The notes beneath the pieces were generated by a model. The model made no database searches. It saw only the letters and a program-made list of their open reading frames with translations, and was not told the DNA's origin. The translations under genes and the position numbers were made by a program. This document shows positions 6,819 through 13,790 of a stretch of DNA of 32,937 nt, one piece after another; position 1 is the stretch's first letter, and each line of letters begins with the position of its first letter. Source of the stretch: Pseudomonadota bacterium (GTDB lineage: Bacteria; Pseudomonadota; Gammaproteobacteria; Burkholderiales; Burkholderiaceae_E); NCBI GenBank assembly GCA_029779755.1, contig JAKOZZ010000064.1, positions 1 through 32,937 of the forward strand, read 5' to 3'.

Positions 6819-7934
6819 TCACACCAGGCGCTCGACCCGCCACGTCTGGTACTTCAGACCGGCCATCCCGCCCGCGAGCAGGGCCGCGAACGCCAGCACC
6901 GAGCCCAGGGCCAGCGTCGACAGGCCGGACAGCCCCTGCCCGATCGTGCACCCCAGCGCGGTGACGCCGCCCACGCCCATGCAGGCGGCGCCGACCAGAT
7001 GGTTGGCCGTGTCTTCGACGTCGCGGAAGCCTTCCCAGCGGAACTGGCGACTGGCAACCGCGTGGGCGAAGGCGCCGGCGATCATGCCCGCCACGGCGGC
7101 CACGCCCAGCGTCACGTGGCGGCTCGTGTCGCTCCAGAACATCAGCAGGTCGAGCGTGAAGGCGACGGGCGCAACGAAGGACAGCGACTCGATGCGGCCG
7201 GAATTGGTGCCGACGAACTTCTCTTCGAGGGTGGTCGGATCCTCGGCGACGTAGCCCAGATGGCCGGAGATGTACCAGGCGCCGACGATGGCCAGCCCGA
7301 CGCCGACGCCGCCCAGGATCGCGTCCGGGCTGCGGAACTCGCGGTGCGCGAAGGCGAATCCGATCAGGGCCAGCCCGACGATGCCGCCGGCGATCAGGCG
7401 GATGCGATCCACCCCCGTGCCGTCGGCGCCGGCCAGCAGGCGGGGCAGGTCCTGGCCCGGGGCGAGGGTGAAGGCGACCGGATCGACGACGGCGACACGC
7501 GCCACGCCGAACACGCCGCGCAGGGTCATGTAGGCGAACAGCCCCATCACGCAGAACACGACCAGCGACTTCAGCGAACCGCCGCCGATGCGCACCAGCG
7601 TCTTGCTGCCGCAACCTGACGCCAGCACCATGCCGAAGCCGAACAGCAGCCCGCCGAGCACGTAGGACAGCCAGGGAAAGCGTGCGGCGGTGTAGACCGA
7701 GGTGTCGAGGTCGATCAGGCCGGTGGCGGCCAGCAGCTGCGTGCCCAGCATCGCGACGCCGATCGCGCAGATCCACATGCGCATGCGAGTCCAGTCGCCG
7801 ATGTTGACGATGTCGGCGAGCGCGCCCATCGTGCAGAACCCGGTGCGGCGCATCACCGCACCGAGCGCGAAGCACAGCGCGAAGGCGGCCCAGGCGACCG
7901 CGGACTGCAGCGCCGGGATGTCGACGTCGGTCAC
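6819..7934 (-). CDS. YeeE/YedE-family sulfur (thiosulfate) transporter
   Basis: This 371-residue, very hydrophobic inner-membrane protein has roughly nine to ten helices in two internally similar halves. The YeeE/YedE (TsuA) family imports thiosulfate or related sulfur compounds, passing them along conserved cysteines. Three Cys motifs are visible: GFCTMG (Cys34), SGCGSKTLVRIGGGS (Cys108) and GCTIGQGLSG (Cys329), as expected for a full-length two-repeat member. The start is GTG at 7934, only 14 bases after the cpoB stop, so it is probably the last protein gene of the tol-pal transcript, which is not the usual neighbour for this family. No TusA-like or sulfurtransferase gene is adjacent. Family call is firm; the exact substrate is inferred from the family. 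Confidence 0.92.
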   Translation of the reverse strand: MTDVDIPALQSAVAWAAFALCFALGAVMRRTGFCTMGALADIVNIGDWTRMRMWICAIGVAMLGTQLLAATGLIDLDTSVYTAARFPWLSYVLGGLLFGFGMVLASGCGSKTLVRIGGGSLKSLVVFCVMGLFAYMTLRGVFGVARVAVVDPVAFTLAPGQDLPRLLAGADGTGVDRIRLIAGGIVGLALIGFAFAHREFRSPDAILGGVGVGLAIVGAWYISGHLGYVAEDPTTLEEKFVGTNSGRIESLSFVAPVAFTLDLLMFWSDTSRHVTLGVAAVAGMIAGAFAHAVASRQFRWEGFRDVEDTANHLVGAACMGVGGVTALGCTIGQGLSGLSTLALGSVLAFAALLAGGMAGLKYQTWRVERLV

Positions 7935-7948
7935 GACCGTGCCCGGGG

Positions 7949-8806
7949 TCAGCGCATCGCCGGCAGGCGGTCGCGCGCCTGCTGCGCGGCGGTGCTGTCC
8001 GGATACCGGTCGATCACGCCCTGCAGGGTGGCGCGGCCGCTCTTGCGGTCACCGCCCTCGGCCTGCGCCAGGCCGATGTTGAGCAGCGCATCCGGGACGC
8101 GCGGATGGTCGGGATGGCGCTGCACCATCTGCTGGTGCGTGGTGATGGCGGCGCGGTAGTCGCGCACCGCGAACTGCGCGCTGCCGATCCAGAACAGCAC
8201 GTTGGCCGTGTAGGCGCTGTCGGGCCAGCGGGTGCGGAACTGCTGGAACGCGGTGAGCGCCTGGCCGAACTCGCCGGCGCGCATCAGCCCGAGGGCGGCT
8301 TCGTAGCGGCGTCGCTCCTCGACGTCGACCGTGGCGGTCTTGCCGTCGATCTGGGTGGTGACCGGCTCGAACTTGCGCACGCGCGTGTCGAGGTCGGCGA
8401 ACAGATCGCGCTGGCTGCGCTGCGTCTGGGCGAGCTCGTTGGTCTGCACCTCGAGCTGACCGCGCAGCCGGGCGAGCTCCTGCTGCAGCTGCGCGATCTG
8501 GTTGGTGAGATCGAGCTGCCCGGAGGCGAGCTGTTCGAGGCGCTCGGCACGAGTGGCCAGCGCGTCGAGACGCGCGGTGAGGTCGTCGAGCCGGCGGTTG
8601 GTGTCGCGGCTGTAGAGGTCGAACCGGCCGCGCAGCTCGATCAATGCGCGGCGGGCCTCGTCGTCGCTGAACAGCGCATGGGCCGGCGCGCTGGCCGCCA
8701 GCAGCGTGGCGCCGACCGCGACGGCCCCGGCGATGCGCGCGGCCAGACCGGACGCGCCGCCGCGATGCGGACGGCGCTGGCCGTCGGGAGTCAGGCGCCC
8801 GCGCAT
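7949..8806 (-). CDS. cpoB: Cell division coordinator CpoB (YbgF)
   Basis: This 285-residue periplasmic protein works with Tol-Pal to couple outer-membrane constriction with septal peptidoglycan synthesis. A rather long basic N-region precedes a hydrophobic signal core ending in APAHA (cleavage before LFSDDE). Next comes an N-terminal coiled coil, about residues 60-140, rich in Leu, Gln and Arg heptads (the trimerisation region). Three TPR-like repeats follow: YEAALGLMRAGEFGQALTAF, VLFWIGSAQFAVRDYRAAI and ALLNIGLAQAEGGDRKSG. The ATG at 8806 is one base after the pal stop, which suggests coupled translation and fits the family better than the longer upstream frame. Position after pal and repeat content make the call secure. 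Confidence 0.94.
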   Translation of the reverse strand: MRGRLTPDGQRRPHRGGASGLAARIAGAVAVGATLLAASAPAHALFSDDEARRALIELRGRFDLYSRDTNRRLDDLTARLDALATRAERLEQLASGQLDLTNQIAQLQQELARLRGQLEVQTNELAQTQRSQRDLFADLDTRVRKFEPVTTQIDGKTATVDVEERRRYEAALGLMRAGEFGQALTAFQQFRTRWPDSAYTANVLFWIGSAQFAVRDYRAAITTHQQMVQRHPDHPRVPDALLNIGLAQAEGGDRKSGRATLQGVIDRYPDSTAAQQARDRLPAMR

Positions 8807-8807
8807 G

Positions 8808-9374
8808 TCACTGGTACACCAGGTCGGCGCGGCGGTTCTCGGCCCACGACGCCTCGTCGCTGCCGGTGGCGCGCGGCTTCTCTTCACCGAAGCTGACGGC
8901 CTCGACCTGCTGCTCGGTCACGCCCAGGGCGGCCAGCGACCGGCGCACGGCCTCGGCACGCTTCTGGCCGAGCGCGAGGTTGTACTCGCGGCTGCCGCGA
9001 TCGTCGGTGTTGCCCTGCACGACCACCTTGCGCGTCTTGTTGGTCGTGAGGAACTTGGCGTGGGCCTCGACCGTGCCGCGGTACTCGTCCTTGATGACGA
9101 AGCTGTCGAAGTCGAAGTAGATGCTGCGCTTGGACAGCGGGCTCGACGGGTCGTTGAGCGCGGCGTTCGGGTCGATCGTGACGGGGGTGACCTGTCGTGC
9201 GCTGCCCGTGCCGGCCGTGGCGCCGCCCGCACCCGCGCCCGCGGCGCCGCCCGCCGCGGCCGTGCCGCTGCGGTTGTCGATGGGGGCGCTGGTCTCGTCG
9301 AGCTTGACGCTCGAGCCGCAGCCCGCGAGCAGCAGCGTGATGCCGCTGGCGACGATCAGTTGCTTCAGGTTCAT
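8808..9374 (-). CDS. pal: Peptidoglycan-associated lipoprotein Pal
   Basis: This 188-residue outer-membrane lipoprotein binds peptidoglycan and TolB/TolA. Residues 1-18 are a lipoprotein signal with lipobox L-A-G-C and lipidated Cys19; the +2 Gly is compatible with outer-membrane sorting. A Gly/Ala-rich flexible linker runs to about residue 65. The OmpA-like domain follows: SIYFDFDSF, then the peptidoglycan-binding NTDDRGSREYNLALGQKRA block with its conserved Asp and Arg, and FGEEKPRATGSDEASWAENRRADL at the end. A clear AAGGA lies eight bases before the ATG. It sits between tolB (43-base gap) and cpoB (1-base gap), as expected. Confidence 0.97.
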   Translation of the reverse strand: MNLKQLIVASGITLLLAGCGSSVKLDETSAPIDNRSGTAAAGGAAGAGAGGATAGTGSARQVTPVTIDPNAALNDPSSPLSKRSIYFDFDSFVIKDEYRGTVEAHAKFLTTNKTRKVVVQGNTDDRGSREYNLALGQKRAEAVRRSLAALGVTEQQVEAVSFGEEKPRATGSDEASWAENRRADLVYQ

Positions 9375-9417
9375 CTTCGGGTTCCTTGGGAGAGTGGCGT
9401 GGGTGCCGGGTCGGGGT

Positions 9418-10728
9418 TCACTTGGCGAGGGGGCCCCACGTCGGCTCGCGGATGTCGCCGGAGGACGAGGTGAGGCGTTGCTTGACGCGTCCGTCGGTCG
9501 AGATCGCCATCAGCGAGTCGCGTCCGCCGACCTGCGTCGCGTACATGATCCAGCGGCCGTTGGGGGCGAAGCTGGGGGACTCCTCGCGGCCGCCGTCGGA
9601 CATCACCTGCTCGGCGCCGCCGTTGATCTCCTTCATCGCGACCACGAAGCGGCCGTCGCGCCGCGAGATGAACGCGAGCTGCCGGCCGTCGGGGCTGACC
9701 CGCGGGCTGACGTTGTACGTGGACCCGAAGGTCACGCGCGCGACGTCGCCGCTGTCGATGTTCAGCCGGTAGATCTGGGGCGAGCCGCCGCGGTCGGACG
9801 TGAAGTACATGGTCTTGCCGTCGGGCGCGAACGCGGGCTCGGTGTCGATGCCGCTGGACTGCGTGAGGCGGCGGGGCTGGCCGCCGCCGCTGGCGCTGAT
9901 CAGGTAGATCTGCGACAGCCCGTCGCGCGTGAGCGCGACCGCCAGGCTGCGGCCGTCGGGCGACCAGGCCGGCGCGCTGTTGCTGCCCTTGAAGTTGGCC
10001 ACGGCCTGGCGCTGCCCGGTGGCCAGCGTGTGCACGTACACGACCGGTTTCTTGCTCTCGAAGGACACGTAGGCCAGGCGGCTGCCGTCGGGCGACCACG
10101 ACGGCGAGATGATCGGCTCGGGCGAGGCCAGCGGGGTCTGGATGTTCTCGCCGTCCCAGTCGGCGATGTTCAGGCGGTAGCGCGGCCCGTTCTTGGACAC
10201 GAAGGCGATGCGGGTGGAGAAGATGCCGGGCTGGCCGGTGAGCTTCTCGTAGATCCAGTCGGCGATGCGGTGCGCCGCGAAGCGCAGGTCGCCTTCGGCG
10301 GCGACGAACGACTCGCCGCCCAGCGACGACTGGCGGACCACGTCGCTCAGCCGGAAGCGCACGTCGTAGCGGCCGTCGGCCAGGCGTGCGATGGACCCGC
10401 CGACCACCGCGTCGGCCCCCTTGGCGCGCAGGTCGATGAAGTTGGGCGCGCCGGAGTCGCCGAGCGTCGCGAGCGGGTCGATCAGGCGGAACGCACCGCT
10501 GCGGGTGAGGTCGGCCCGGATCACGTCGGCCACGTCGACCGGCAGGCGGCCGGAGGTGACGAACCCCGCGACGGCGATCGGATACTGCGTGGCACCGACG
10601 CCGGACACCTCGATGCGCATCTGCGCGGCCGCCCGCGGCGCGAGCGCCGGCAGCGCGAGCACGACGGCCAGCAGCCATGCCTGGATCAGCACGGACAACG
10701 CGGATGCCGGACGGTCGGAACGCAGCAT
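9418..10728 (-). CDS. tolB: Tol-Pal system protein TolB
   Basis: This 436-residue periplasmic protein of the Tol-Pal machine interacts with Pal and TolA. The ATG at 10728 places a signal peptide (basic start, WLLAVVLALPALAP core, cleavage near RAAA-Q) at residues 1-36, and gives the usual TolB length of about 430. The N-terminal alpha/beta domain (MRIEVSGVG...ALAPRA-type start, VIRADLTRSGAFRL) is followed by a six-bladed propeller with at least five PD40-type strands: SPSWSPDGSRLAY, APAWSPDGRSLAV, EPAFAPDGKTMYF, SPRVSPDGRQLAF and SPSFAPNGRWIMY. No Shine-Dalgarno is seen; instead a perfect TATAAT lies six bases before the ATG. A longer start at 10761 would overlap the tolA stop and is less likely. 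Confidence 0.96.
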   Translation of the reverse strand: MLRSDRPASALSVLIQAWLLAVVLALPALAPRAAAQMRIEVSGVGATQYPIAVAGFVTSGRLPVDVADVIRADLTRSGAFRLIDPLATLGDSGAPNFIDLRAKGADAVVGGSIARLADGRYDVRFRLSDVVRQSSLGGESFVAAEGDLRFAAHRIADWIYEKLTGQPGIFSTRIAFVSKNGPRYRLNIADWDGENIQTPLASPEPIISPSWSPDGSRLAYVSFESKKPVVYVHTLATGQRQAVANFKGSNSAPAWSPDGRSLAVALTRDGLSQIYLISASGGGQPRRLTQSSGIDTEPAFAPDGKTMYFTSDRGGSPQIYRLNIDSGDVARVTFGSTYNVSPRVSPDGRQLAFISRRDGRFVVAMKEINGGAEQVMSDGGREESPSFAPNGRWIMYATQVGGRDSLMAISTDGRVKQRLTSSSGDIREPTWGPLAK

Positions 10729-10734
10729 CGGCGA

Positions 10735-10740
10735 ATTATA
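10735..10740 (-). promoter_or_regulatory. TATAAT box six bases before tolB start
   Basis: A perfect -10 hexamer on the minus strand lies in the 22-base tolA-tolB gap, followed by TCGCCG and the tolB ATG. A transcript from it would begin at or next to the ATG, so it would be leaderless. No good -35 is present at 16-18 bases upstream. TTGAC directly abuts the box. Confidence 0.4.
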
Positions 10741-10750
10741 GTCAAGCGGT

Positions 10751-11827
10751 TCAGCGTTCATCCCTGGGTCCACTGGAGATCTCGAGCTCGCGCGGACAGC
10801 TGCCGTTCTTCATGCGCGGCAGCGGGTCCGAGCGCTGGATGCCGCGCTCGGCGGCCTGGTCCCAGGCGGGGTGTCCGCTCGACCGGCGCAGCTTCACGGA
10901 CGCGATCGTACAGTCCGGGAGCACGCTGACGAGGAACACGGCCTTGGGGTTTCCACCGAGCTCCGGTGGGATCTGGAACACGGTGTTCGAACGGATCAGC
11001 GCAGACAGCCGGCCGGCGTAGTCGCCGTCGGCGCCGCCCGCGGCGCCACCGGCCGCGGCCGTGCCGGTCGGGCTGCCGCTCGCCGAGCCGGTGGGCGCGC
11101 CTTTGGCCGGTGCGGTGCCGGCCTGCGACATCAGGCGCTTCACGTAGTCCTCCCGGCTGCGTTCGGCCGCCTGCTGCTGGGCCTTGAGCTCGGCGGCCTT
11201 GCGCGCGTCGGCCTCCTTCTTGGCTTCGGCCTCCTTGCGGGCTTCGGCGTCCTTCTTTGCCTGGGCCTGCTTCTTCGCCTCGGCGTCCTTCTTCGCATCG
11301 GCCAGCTTCTTCGCCTCCGCCTCCTTCTTCGCGTCGGCCTGGCGCTGCGCTTCCGCCTCGCGGCGGCGCGCCTCCTGCTGCTTCTCCTGCTGCCGCTTCT
11401 CGTCGGCGCGCCGGCGCTCCTCGGCCAGGCGTGCCTCGCGGCGCTTGCGCTCGGCCTCGGCCACTTCGCGCTCCAGGCGCTCCCGCTCGAGCCGCTCGCG
11501 CTCCTTCTGGCGCTCCAGCACGATGTCCGGCCGCTCGACCTCGGGCTGCGGCGCCGGGCGCGCTGGCGGCGGCTCGGGGGCGGGCTTCGCGGGCGCCGGC
11601 TCGGGGGCGGGCTGCGGTACGGCCGGCACCGGTACGGACGCCGGCGGCGGCGGCACCCACAGTTCGGCCTGCACCGCGGCCGGCGGCCGGCTCTGCCAGC
11701 GCACGCCGAACACGAGCATCGCGACCAGCAGCAGGTGCACCGTCAGCGCGAGCGCGAACGCCCGGGCGCCGCCGCCGCGTGCATCGGGCGGGGCGCTGCG
11801 CTGGGCGGCGTCGGTTCCTCGGACCAT
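10751..11827 (-). CDS. tolA: Cell envelope integrity protein TolA
   Basis: This 358-residue protein spans the periplasm and links TolQR in the inner membrane to Pal/TolB at the outer membrane. Residues about 23-43 form the single N-terminal membrane anchor (FALALTVHLLLVAMLVFGV). Domain II begins with a Pro/Ala/Glu-rich stretch to about residue 95, then a long Lys/Glu/Ala helix to about residue 235 built of hexapeptide repeats. The compact C-terminal domain III (from about residue 265) has DYAGRLSALIRSN, a PPEL loop, and a Cys in PDCTIAS and another in GSCPREL that probably pair. There is no visible Shine-Dalgarno: eight TCG repeats occupy the place just before the ATG. tolR and tolA are in the same frame, separated by one TGA and 18 sense codons. 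Confidence 0.95.
   Translation of the reverse strand: MVRGTDAAQRSAPPDARGGGARAFALALTVHLLLVAMLVFGVRWQSRPPAAVQAELWVPPPPASVPVPAVPQPAPEPAPAKPAPEPPPARPAPQPEVERPDIVLERQKERERLERERLEREVAEAERKRREARLAEERRRADEKRQQEKQQEARRREAEAQRQADAKKEAEAKKLADAKKDAEAKKQAQAKKDAEARKEAEAKKEADARKAAELKAQQQAAERSREDYVKRLMSQAGTAPAKGAPTGSASGSPTGTAAAGGAAGGADGDYAGRLSALIRSNTVFQIPPELGGNPKAVFLVSVLPDCTIASVKLRRSSGHPAWDQAAERGIQRSDPLPRMKNGSCPRELEISSGPRDER
11212..11339 (-). repeat. 18-base tandem repeats inside tolA
   Basis: Imperfect 18-base units encode the hexapeptide pattern A-(E/D)-A-K-K-(E/D) of the TolA domain II helix. Copy-number change would alter helix length by six residues per unit without a frameshift. This is usual TolA low complexity rather than a separate element. 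Confidence 0.7.
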
Positions 11828-11831
11828 CGGT

Positions 11832-11855
11832 TCGTCGTCGTCGTCGTCGTCGTCG
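11832..11855. repeat. (TCG)8 microsatellite before tolA
   Basis: Eight perfect TCG copies on the plus strand, read as CGA/GAC on the coding strand, end five bases before the tolA ATG and fill the normal ribosome-binding position in the 54-base tolR-tolA gap. In the tolA frame they read as seven Asp codons followed by Glu-Pro-Met. Confidence 0.95.
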
Positions 11856-11881
11856 TTGCGTGCGTCGTGCCGTGGCGTTCG

Positions 11882-12322
11882 TCAGTTCGCCGGTTTCACC
11901 ATCAGCGCCACGCGCGGCACGTTCTGGCGCTGCAGTTCGTCCATCACGTCCATCACCGCCTCGTAGCGCACCGCGCGGTCTGCGCTGATCACCACCGGCA
12001 TGTCCGCGTCGCCCCGCAGCTGCTGCAGCGTCGCCGCGAGCTCCTTGCGGCCGACCCGCCGCTCCTGCGAATCGCCGGCGTTCACGCTACGAACGCGCAG
12101 CTCCCCGTTTCCGCGGACCTGGACCTCGACATACGCGTCGGGCCGCGCGTTGCTCTTGCCGGCGCGGGGCAGGTCGATCACGCCCGGCGGCATCATCGGG
12201 GCGGTGACCATGAAGATGACCAGCAGCACCAGCATCACGTCGATGTAGGGCACGACGTTGATCTCGTTGACCATCCGGCGGCCGCCGCGGCCGCCGCGGC
12301 TGCGTTGATTGATCGCGGGCAT
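11882..12322 (-). CDS. tolR: Tol-Pal system proton-channel subunit TolR
   Basis: This 146-residue ExbD/TolR-family inner-membrane protein forms, with TolQ, the proton-driven motor that energises TolA. The ATG at 12322 is preceded by GGAGA eight bases upstream (12335-12331), which decides it over the ATG at 12349. After a Gly/Arg-rich cytoplasmic start, residues about 24-42 form the one membrane helix, beginning INVVPYIDVMLVLLVIFMV with the functional Asp. The periplasmic part has the usual GxIDLPRA segment, the V-x-V-x-x-x-G strand, PVVISADRAVRYE and an LMVKP end. It is separated from tolQ by an unusually long 207-base spacer. Confidence 0.95.
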   Translation of the reverse strand: MPAINQRSRGGRGGRRMVNEINVVPYIDVMLVLLVIFMVTAPMMPPGVIDLPRAGKSNARPDAYVEVQVRGNGELRVRSVNAGDSQERRVGRKELAATLQQLRGDADMPVVISADRAVRYEAVMDVMDELQRQNVPRVALMVKPAN

Positions 12323-12343
12323 CGGCGTGTTCTCCAGTGCGGG

Positions 12344-12367
12344 GCGCACTGCCTGCGGGCAGCGCGC
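12344..12367. other. Hairpin in the tolQ-tolR spacer
   Basis: GCGC-A-CTGCC, loop TGCG, then GGCAG-C-GCGC forms a 9-bp stem with one mismatch, just upstream of the tolR ribosome-binding site on the minus strand. It could affect transcript stability or tolR translation. It may also be chance in GC-rich DNA. Confidence 0.35.
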
Positions 12368-12412
12368 GGGGGTGTTCGGGTCGAGGGGCCGGTCGGGTGG
12401 TCGGGCGGTGGG
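12368..12412 (+). other. Six-tract G-quadruplex motif in the tolQ-tolR spacer
   Basis: Runs of three to five G occur at 12368-72, 12378-80, 12385-88, 12395-97, 12403-05 and 12410-12, with loops of 5, 4, 6, 5 and 4 bases. This satisfies the canonical G3N1-7 rule several times over. The G strand is the template strand for tol transcription. The rest of the 207-base spacer (12323-12529) has no open frame resembling a gene. Confidence 0.6.
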
Positions 12413-12529
12413 TTCGGATGTGCGGTGCGCTCGATCGGGCGCTTCGGTTGGCGCTGCGGTCCGGTCGGGCGGCGCGCGAAGCCGGCAGGACCGTGACGCC
12501 GGAAGGACCGGAAGCCGCGCCCGGGCCGA

Positions 12530-13201
12530 TCAGCGCGCCTGCCGCTGCAGGATGTTCAGGAACTCGTCGATGAACGTGTCGAAGCGGGTCGACAGCCGAT
12601 CGATGTCGTGCGCGAACCGGTTGTAGGCGACCACGGCGGGGATCGCGGCGAACAGGCCGATGGCCGTGGCCACCAGCGCCTCGGCGATGCCCGGGGCGAC
12701 CGACGCCAGCGTCGCCTGCTGTACGTTCGACAGCCCGCGGAAGGCGTTCATGATGCCCCACACCGTGCCGAACAGGCCGATGTACGGGCTGACCGAGCCC
12801 GCCGACGCGAGGAAGGCGAGGTTCGCTTCGATCGCATCCATCTCGCGCTGGTAGGCCGCGCGCATCGAGCGGCGCGCGCCGTCGAGCATCGCCTGCACGT
12901 CGCCGGGCTTCTGCTGCCGCGTCTTGAGGAACTCGGACATGCCGGCCTCGAAGATGCGCGCCAGCGATCCGCTGCTGCGCTTGCCGTCGCGGATCTGCTG
13001 GAACAGGCCCGAGAGGTCGCGATCGCGCCAGAAGTCGCCCTCGAACTGCTCGGTCGCCGCGCGCGCGCTGCGCAGCTGGAAGATCTTGCGGAAGATGGTG
13101 GTCCACGACCCCAGCGAGATGAGCAGCAGCAGGCCCATCACCAGCTGCACCAGCAGGCTCGCGTTGGCGATCAGCGACAGGATGGAGAGTTCCGAATGCA
13201 C
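12530..13201 (-). CDS. tolQ: Tol-Pal system proton-channel subunit TolQ
   Basis: This 223-residue ExbB/TolQ-family inner-membrane protein has three helices: residues about 8-33 (LSLIANASLLVQLVMGLLLLISL), about 130-150 (SAGSVSPYIGLFGTVWGIMNAF) and about 165-190 (VAPGIAEALVATAIGLFAAIPAVVAYN). The GLFGTVWGIM and EALVATAIGLFAAIPAVV blocks line the proton path with TolR and are diagnostic. The start is GTG, supported by AAGGA about seven bases upstream. It is 59 bases downstream of ybgC and opens the tol genes proper. Confidence 0.97.
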   Translation of the reverse strand: MHSELSILSLIANASLLVQLVMGLLLLISLGSWTTIFRKIFQLRSARAATEQFEGDFWRDRDLSGLFQQIRDGKRSSGSLARIFEAGMSEFLKTRQQKPGDVQAMLDGARRSMRAAYQREMDAIEANLAFLASAGSVSPYIGLFGTVWGIMNAFRGLSNVQQATLASVAPGIAEALVATAIGLFAAIPAVVAYNRFAHDIDRLSTRFDTFIDEFLNILQRQAR

Positions 13202-13260
13202 GGCGGTGTCCTTGCGAATGGGGGCGAGGCGCGTGGGGCGTGGCGACGGGCGCGGCGCCG

Positions 13261-13728
13261 TCAGCGCGCGGGCGTGATGCGTTCCAGCAGCCAGCGCGGG
13301 ATGCCGACCGGCCGGCCGCTCGCCTGGTCGAGCGCCGCGACGCGCAGCGACGATACCACCAGCGGTTCGCCGGTTTCGTGACGGCGCGCGACCTGGGCCA
13401 GCAGCAGCGTGGCGCGACGGGCCTCGAGCACGCGCACGTCGACCGACAGCAGGTCGTCGAGGCGCGCGGGCGCGCGGAAGTCGATCGTCAGGTCGCGGAC
13501 CACGAAGACCGCGCCCGACGCCGCGGCGATGCGGCTGTGCACCGCGCCGAGCGCGCGCAGCCAGTCGGTGCGGGCGCGTTCGAGGAAGCGCAGGTAGTTC
13601 GCGTGGTAGACGATGCCGCCGGCATCGGTGTCCTCGTAGTACACGCGGACCTGCATCTCGAACACGGCGTCCGGCAGCTGTTCGAGTCGGACCGGCTGGG
13701 CGGATCGTGGGCTGGCGGCGATGTTCAC
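13261..13728 (-). CDS. ybgC: Acyl-CoA thioesterase YbgC
   Basis: This 155-residue hotdog-fold thioesterase hydrolyses acyl-CoA (or acyl-ACP) and is linked to tol genes in many proteobacteria, possibly through phospholipid metabolism. The signature VYYEDTDAGGIVYHANYLRFLERART carries the catalytic Asp and the Tyr/His pocket. RLDDLLSVDVRV and a QASGRPVGIP end match the family. The frame starts with GTG at 13728, giving a 20-25-residue extension relative to E. coli YbgC; an internal ATG at 13656 would give a shorter protein. Neither start has a good Shine-Dalgarno. A TAGAAT box sits seven bases before the GTG, so either the mRNA is leaderless or the shorter start is used. Confidence 0.93.
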   Translation of the reverse strand: MNIAASPRSAQPVRLEQLPDAVFEMQVRVYYEDTDAGGIVYHANYLRFLERARTDWLRALGAVHSRIAAASGAVFVVRDLTIDFRAPARLDDLLSVDVRVLEARRATLLLAQVARRHETGEPLVVSSLRVAALDQASGRPVGIPRWLLERITPAR

Positions 13729-13735
13729 GGGCGCG

Positions 13736-13741
13736 ATTCTA
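13736..13741 (-). promoter_or_regulatory. TAGAAT box seven bases before ybgC
   Basis: A good -10 hexamer on the minus strand is followed by CGCGCCC and the GTG start of ybgC. It could drive ybgC-tol transcription from the 62-base gap after the rhomboid gene. No recognisable -35 lies 16-18 bases upstream. Confidence 0.4.
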
Positions 13742-13790
13742 CTTGCTGGGGCGAGGTCGGCGGCTCACCGCGTCCCCGCCGATGCCGGTG

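Noticed and set aside
10761-10773. Upstream ATG codons at 10773 and 10761 as tolB starts
   Set aside because: They overlap tolA and push the signal peptide inward; the ATG at 10728 gives the normal TolB length and signal.
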